From assembly GCA_934247935.1 (NCBI GenBank), contig CAKQKE010000001.1, positions 310,001-374,000 of the forward strand: 64,000 nucleotides of DNA, read 5' to 3'. Source of the stretch: an uncultured Clostridia bacterium (GTDB lineage: Bacteria; Bacillota; Clostridia; Christensenellales; Borkfalkiaceae). A model generated the notes under the pieces. That model was not told where the DNA came from. It worked only from the letters and a program-made list of their open reading frames with translations, and made no database searches. Positions 60,286 to 64,000 of this stretch are shown one piece after another; position 1 is the stretch's first letter, and each line of letters begins with the position of its first letter. Made by a program: the position numbers and the translations under genes.

Positions 60286-61173
60286 TTACAATCCTTCTTT
60301 AAGCGGAATAGCCCTTTTCTCCGCTGTAAAAATAATGGCAAGAGTACCGGGACCGGCATGCGCACCGATAACAGGACCTACGGGAAGTCTGTGTACATCG
60401 GCATTGGGATATGCTTCGAGAATAGAATCTCTGATTTTGTCGCCCTCTTCCTTACAATCTGCGTCAAGCACGTAAATTCTGTGTTGATCTACTTCAATCA
60501 TTTCTTCGATTGCGCGTTGAGTCATCACGCTGATTGACTTTTTCCTACCCGTGATTTTTTGTACAACCGTCAATCCGCCTTCGTCGCTGTAAGTGAGCAT
60601 TGGCTTTAAACCGAGCGCAGTACCGGCAAAAGCGGCTATTGCCGACAATCTGCCGCCGCGTTTAAGATGATGTAAATCGTCTACTATAAAATATGTGCCG
60701 ATTTTATCTCTGTATTCAAGCAATTTTTTGTACAATTCATCGTCGTTTAAGCCTTGTTTTTTAAGTTTTGCCGCCTCTTCTACTATTAAACCGGCAGAAA
60801 CCGAAATGCATCTCGTGTCAAAAACTGTAATTTTTCTTTCGGGGTAAGTTTCTTTAAGTTTTGCAATCGCCTTGTCGAGTTGGTTAAACGTACCGCTCAT
60901 CGCATGAGAAAAACTTACATAAAACAAATCTTCTCCGTTTTTGAAGTATGGTTCAATAAAATCTATGTAATCGTTTTCGTTAAGCGCGGAAGTAGAAGGC
61001 ATTTTACCTTGGCGTACCAATCCGTAAAATTCCTTAATGTCGGTATTTTTACCCAAATCGTAAAAATATTCTTTCCCGTCCACCTGATAAGGCATTTTAA
61101 TGTAGTCGACGCCGAGTTCTTCCGCTCTGTCATACCACAATTCGCAATCCGTATCGCTAATCAATCTACTCAT
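60286..61173 (-). CDS. DegV family fatty-acid-binding protein
   Basis: 295 residues from the ATG at 61173 with GAGGAA spaced 8 nt; a TTG two codons earlier is open. It has the EDD domain: N-terminal SDTDCEL strand, PSTSALN fatty-acid contact Ser/Thr, FSHAMSGTFN (Ser) and DTRCISVSAG. The C-terminal subdomain has DLHHLKRGGRLSA. DegV/FakB proteins hold a fatty acid for phosphorylation by FakA. No fakA is nearby, so its role here is inferred from family only. Confidence 0.93.
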   Translation of the reverse strand: MSRLISDTDCELWYDRAEELGVDYIKMPYQVDGKEYFYDLGKNTDIKEFYGLVRQGKMPSTSALNENDYIDFIEPYFKNGEDLFYVSFSHAMSGTFNQLDKAIAKLKETYPERKITVFDTRCISVSAGLIVEEAAKLKKQGLNDDELYKKLLEYRDKIGTYFIVDDLHHLKRGGRLSAIAAFAGTALGLKPMLTYSDEGGLTVVQKITGRKKSISVMTQRAIEEMIEVDQHRIYVLDADCKEEGDKIRDSILEAYPNADVHRLPVGPVIGAHAGPGTLAIIFTAEKRAIPLKEGL

Positions 61174-61246
61174 AATCAATTCCTCATAAATGTAAAAATC
61201 GCTAAAACATGTTTGTTTTTACAAAAATTTTTTTAATATAAAAATA

Positions 61247-61281
61247 ATCGCATATTGAACACGATAATTTCAATATACGAT
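61247..61281 (-). promoter_or_regulatory. Inverted repeat at the 5' end of the DegV mRNA
   Basis: ATCGCATATTGAA / TTCAATATACGAT pair over 13 bp (one G-U) with a 9-nt loop. It starts at the predicted transcript start. It may be an operator or a 5'-hairpin; it could also terminate transcription from the channel gene upstream. Confidence 0.5.
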
Positions 61282-61284
61282 TAT

Positions 61285-61313
61285 ATTATACTACATATTC
61301 AATTAAATATCAA
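61285..61313 (-). promoter_or_regulatory. Promoter of the DegV gene
   Basis: Minus strand TTGATA (61313-61308), 17 nt, TATAAT (61290-61285). Confidence 0.65.
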
Positions 61314-61341
61314 TAGTTTTGTAATAAAAAAATATGACAAA

Positions 61342-62028
61342 CTACTTTTTAACAGGTTTTTGGTCTTCGCTTATTTCTAAATTTTTAATCGAAGGCAAAT
61401 TCCATTTAAAAATAATTGCGAGCGTTCTGAATGCGGTGATAAACGAAACGCTTATAATTACAGCCAATAAATCGGGAATGATTTTTAAAAGCAGAATGTA
61501 TAAAATAACTCCGCAAAAAGCAGGTAAAGCATAAACGTATTTACGCAAAATCGCAGGGATTTCGCCCGCAAGTATATCTCTCAACATACCGCCGCCAACA
61601 CCGCTTATTACGCCGACAAACACAAGCAAAACAGGCTTGCCGGAAAAACCTTGCTCTATCGCAATTTTGGTACCGAACACACAAAATACGGCAACGCCTA
61701 CCGCATCTGTCACGTTTAACAAAAAATTGCTGTTGACGTCCGATATTTTTTTACCCTTTTTCGCTCTTATGTAAACACAAACGAATATACTCACGGCAAC
61801 GAGTATGTCGGTCAATTCAAACCAATAATACTCTTTGTTTACAAACATATTAGGCGGATTTATTCCCAAAATTATGTCTCTCATCAAGCCGCCGCCCAGC
61901 GCGGTAAACATCGCAAGCACCAAAACGCCTAATATATCCAATTTTTTTATAATCGCTTTCATTGCGCCGGACACTGCAAATGCCACCACTCCGATAAGTT
62001 CTATAATGAAAAATATAGTATTGACCAT
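61342..62028 (-). CDS. TRIC/YicG-type cation channel (UPF0126)
   Basis: 228 residues, two repeats of the three-helix unit. Each carries the conserved glycine-rich motif: LGGGLMRDIILG (about 45-56) and GVGGGMLRDILAG (about 140-153). Bacterial TRIC proteins form trimeric cation channels; older annotations call the domain a glycine transporter. AAGGGAA precedes the ATG. The glycerate kinase gene lies 71 nt downstream in the direction opposite to transcription, so both may share an mRNA starting at the kinase. Confidence 0.9.
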   Translation of the reverse strand: MVNTIFFIIELIGVVAFAVSGAMKAIIKKLDILGVLVLAMFTALGGGLMRDIILGINPPNMFVNKEYYWFELTDILVAVSIFVCVYIRAKKGKKISDVNSNFLLNVTDAVGVAVFCVFGTKIAIEQGFSGKPVLLVFVGVISGVGGGMLRDILAGEIPAILRKYVYALPAFCGVILYILLLKIIPDLLAVIISVSFITAFRTLAIIFKWNLPSIKNLEISEDQKPVKK

Positions 62029-62099
62029 AAAATTTCCCTTAAATTTTAAACTGTGAGAAAAAAATTGAAATAAATTAATACTTCAGATTGTTTAGTCAT

Positions 62100-63221
62100 T
62101 TATTTTAAGCGCAATTCTTTCGCTAATTTATCGGTAGCCTCAACAAGCAAACTTTTTACGTTTATAATTGAATCTTCAACCGTCATACCGTCTTTTTTAA
62201 GTTCATAACAAGCGGTGAAACCGTTTGAAAGCACTTCTTCTTTATTTTCTATAGTACCGCTGATTAAATAACATTTTTTATTGTATTTTGCGCAAATTTT
62301 AACAATTCCGTAAGGCACTTTTCCAAATGCGGTCTGTATATCGGTACTACCCTCGCCCGTAACCACGACGTCGGCAGAAGCAATTTTCTTTTCAAGTCCC
62401 AACATACCTGAAATAATGTCGAAACCACGTTTAAGTTTTGCTCCGGCAAAAGCAACGAGTCCCGCACCGAGACCGCCGGCCGCTCCGCTGCCTTTAATAT
62501 CTTTAACTTCAACGCCCAACTCTCTTTTTATCACGTCGGCAAAATGTTGAAGACCTTTATCGAGTCTTTCGACAATTTCTTGCGTCGCTCCTTTTTGCGG
62601 TCCGTAAATATATGCCGCGCCGTTTTTCCCGCACAAAGTGTTGGTTACGTCGCACGCCGCAAGTATTTTTGCTCCGTTAAGTAGCGGAGAAATTTCGGAA
62701 ACGTCGATTTTTTCGACCTTTTCAAGATTTTCGCCGCAACCTTTTAAAATCTTACCTTTTGCGTCGTAAAATTTTACGCCCAAAGCCTCTGCCATGCCCA
62801 TTCCGCCGTCGTTTGTCGCACTGCCGCCAAGACCTATTATCAAATCTTTGCAATCTTTATTAAGCGCGTCGAGCATAAGCATACCGGTGCCGTAAGTCGT
62901 TGTTTTTAAAGGATTTCTCTCGTTTTTGTCCAATAATTGAAGACCCGAAGCCCTCGACATTTCTATAATCGCCGTTCCGCTTATCATACCGTAAGACGCA
63001 ATCGCATTTTTCCCAATGGGATTTAACACGTTTGTTAAAACATATTGACCGTTAAGCCCGTCGACAAGAGTTTCCATTGTTCCCTCGCCGCCGTCGGCAA
63101 CGGGAATAACCTCCGCTTGAATTTCTGGGTTGTCTTCAATTAAACGTTTTTTAATAATTTCTCCGATTCTATCGGAAGAAAGACAATTTTTATACGAATC
63201 CGATGCAATAATGATTTTCAT
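62100..63221 (-). CDS. Glycerate kinase, GlxK/GarK type
   Basis: 373 residues from the ATG at 63221 with GAGG spaced 7 nt; upstream ORF codons overlap the promoter. MKIIIASDSYKNCLSS, VADGGEGT, GLGGSATNDGGMGMAEALG, GPQKGAT and the VTGEGSTDIQTAFGK segment define glycerate kinase family 1. It phosphorylates D-glycerate (the 2- or 3-position depends on subtype) and may serve hexarate, xylonate or serine-linked catabolism. Single, or first with the TRIC gene. Confidence 0.94.
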   Translation of the reverse strand: MKIIIASDSYKNCLSSDRIGEIIKKRLIEDNPEIQAEVIPVADGGEGTMETLVDGLNGQYVLTNVLNPIGKNAIASYGMISGTAIIEMSRASGLQLLDKNERNPLKTTTYGTGMLMLDALNKDCKDLIIGLGGSATNDGGMGMAEALGVKFYDAKGKILKGCGENLEKVEKIDVSEISPLLNGAKILAACDVTNTLCGKNGAAYIYGPQKGATQEIVERLDKGLQHFADVIKRELGVEVKDIKGSGAAGGLGAGLVAFAGAKLKRGFDIISGMLGLEKKIASADVVVTGEGSTDIQTAFGKVPYGIVKICAKYNKKCYLISGTIENKEEVLSNGFTACYELKKDGMTVEDSIINVKSLLVEATDKLAKELRLK

Positions 63222-63238
63222 TTTCAACCTCTGATGTA

Positions 63239-63267
63239 ATTTTAACACATATATCGACAAATTACAA
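63239..63267 (-). promoter_or_regulatory. Promoter of the glycerate kinase gene
   Basis: Minus strand TTGTAA (63267-63262), 17 nt, TAAAAT (63244-63239). Confidence 0.6.
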
Positions 63268-63600
63268 ATAAATACGCGTTAAAATACAAAATTATAATAT
63301 TTATATCAGCAAAAAATTTGTTTAACGCCTTATATAACAACCAAAAATTTTATACCAAAAAGCGATTTGTCTGATTAATATGCTATAAAATTTTTAAGAA
63401 GATTTTAAATACGCCCGACAAAACATTAAGATGCTTTAAACTAAATTTGCTTTACTAAAATATATTTTGCGCCGAAAACAAATATTAATGTTTTAAAATC
63501 GATATTAGATGTTCGTTTGCGGTTTTATTGTCGAAAAAAACAAAAACGCGCCTTGCGATACATATGACAAAAATTTTGCAAAACGCGCCTGATTTCTATT
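63268..63600. other. AT-rich intergenic region with an 11-nt direct repeat
   Basis: No ORF. AAAACGCGCCT occurs at 63543-63553 and 63580-63590 (37 nt apart), the only GC-rich words in the stretch. Confidence 0.4.
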
Positions 63601-63644
63601 AAATTTTAAAAAGTTGCAATTATAAATTTTAAAAAGTTGCGATT
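63601..63644. repeat. Two-copy 23-bp tandem repeat
   Basis: AAATTTTAAAAAGTTGC(A/G)ATT occurs twice with a 23-nt period, just downstream of the truncated gene's stop. Confidence 0.7.
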
Positions 63645-63667
63645 AAAACGCAATAATTATGACGATT

Positions 63668-64000
63668 TTAGTCGTCTCCATCCAAAAAGTCGTGCCTTTT
63701 ACCCGTAAATTTTGTTTTAGATTCTTCTGTAGCACCGGCGGCTGTTTTGTCGTTTAAATCTGTTTCGTCCGGATTTTCATCGTTTGTCGAATTTAAGAAA
63801 TCGTTGGGACTATCAGACGTGTAATTAGAATTTTCATATTTTTCAATAGCCTTTCTTTCAAACTCAAACGATGCGCAATCTTCTTTAAACGATTTAGATT
63901 TTTTCCACTTTTGAATTTTTTTCATATTCTTAAGAAAAAAACTTGCCGAAAGATTTATAGCCATTTCGTTGGCGTCTTCTTTGCCGAGCAAAACGTCTTG
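63668..64000 (-). CDS. C-terminal part of an unidentified protein
   Basis: The frame is open to the window edge, so the 5' part is missing. The visible 110 residues begin QDVLLGKEDANEMAINL and have a Lys-rich helical part, then an Asp/Asn/Ser-rich, probably disordered tail ending HDFLDGDD. No membrane segment or recognisable domain. An internal TTG could be read as a start but has no ribosome-binding site. Confidence 0.55.
   Translation of the reverse strand, partial: QDVLLGKEDANEMAINLSASFFLKNMKKIQKWKKSKSFKEDCASFEFERKAIEKYENSNYTSDSPNDFLNSTNDENPDETDLNDKTAAGATEESKTKFTGKRHDFLDGDD

Noticed and set aside
63543..63590. Terminator for the truncated right-edge gene
   Set aside because: The GC-rich words form direct rather than inverted repeats, so no stable stem results.
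1..64000. CRISPR array or restriction/toxin-antitoxin system
   Set aside because: I saw no regularly spaced repeats and no cas, restriction or toxin-antitoxin gene among the annotated proteins.

Overview
The window looks like a chromosome segment from a low-GC, anaerobic, Gram-positive Clostridia-type bacterium, probably an uncultured gut lineage. The evidence is a T-box threonine leader, a LexA with a Gram-positive-style operator, single-chain iron-sulfur serine dehydratase, many lipobox lipoproteins, strong TTGACA/TATAAT promoters and very AT-rich intergenic DNA. I see no phage genes, insertion sequences, CRISPR arrays or rRNA.

Left part (1-31 kb) is mostly housekeeping. It starts with the 3' end of an RsuA/RluB pseudouridine synthase, a tiny membrane protein and a coiled-coil protein. 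A membrane-anchored PadR-like regulator follows, then a 1.35 kb gene-free AT-rich gap. That gap holds a strong promoter, a perfect 15-bp hairpin and a 45-nt exact copy of an internal piece of lexA. Next come a Xer-like recombinase, hflX, a Cys-rich mini-protein and lexA. A minus-strand run miaB-mutS-mutL-miaA-COG4100 couples tRNA A37 modification with mismatch repair. A class A penicillin-binding protein and a GH3 glycosidase come next. A six-gene run (YitT, hypoxanthine/uracil-DNA glycosylase, serine dehydratase, asparaginase, MORN protein, YqeY) follows, then thrS with its T-box leader, an RNA m5C methyltransferase, a DMT permease, an SDR and a Vat-like acetyltransferase.

The centre (31-54 kb) is a polysaccharide-degradation locus. 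Ten minus-strand genes face a divergent AraC-type regulator. In transcription order they encode a large Ig/ConA-like lipoprotein, a sugar isomerase-like TIM barrel, two Gfo/Idh/MocA oxidoreductases, a 1.49 kaa GH31, a lipoprotein with SASA (CE6-like) and SGNH esterase domains, two more ConA-like proteins, a 1479-aa GH115 alpha-glucuronidase and a final lipoprotein. GH115 plus acetyl-esterases point to acetylated glucuronoxylan or a related heteropolymer. The oxidoreductase/TIM-barrel trio suggests an extra redox-type sugar step in the cytoplasm. No transporter lies in the locus. A ConA-like module of about 190 residues recurs eight or nine times across five proteins and may be a new carbohydrate-binding family.

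Right part (54-64 kb) holds an MscS channel, a tRNA-Leu with anticodon AAG, an M3-type peptidase lipoprotein, a DUF1846 protein, a DegV protein, a TRIC/YicG-type channel, glycerate kinase, and an unidentified gene cut by the window end.

Recurring regulatory themes are bidirectional terminators between convergent genes, three promoters whose -10 box sits only 6-10 nt from the start codon (candidate leaderless mRNAs), and two mRNAs predicted to begin with a stable hairpin.
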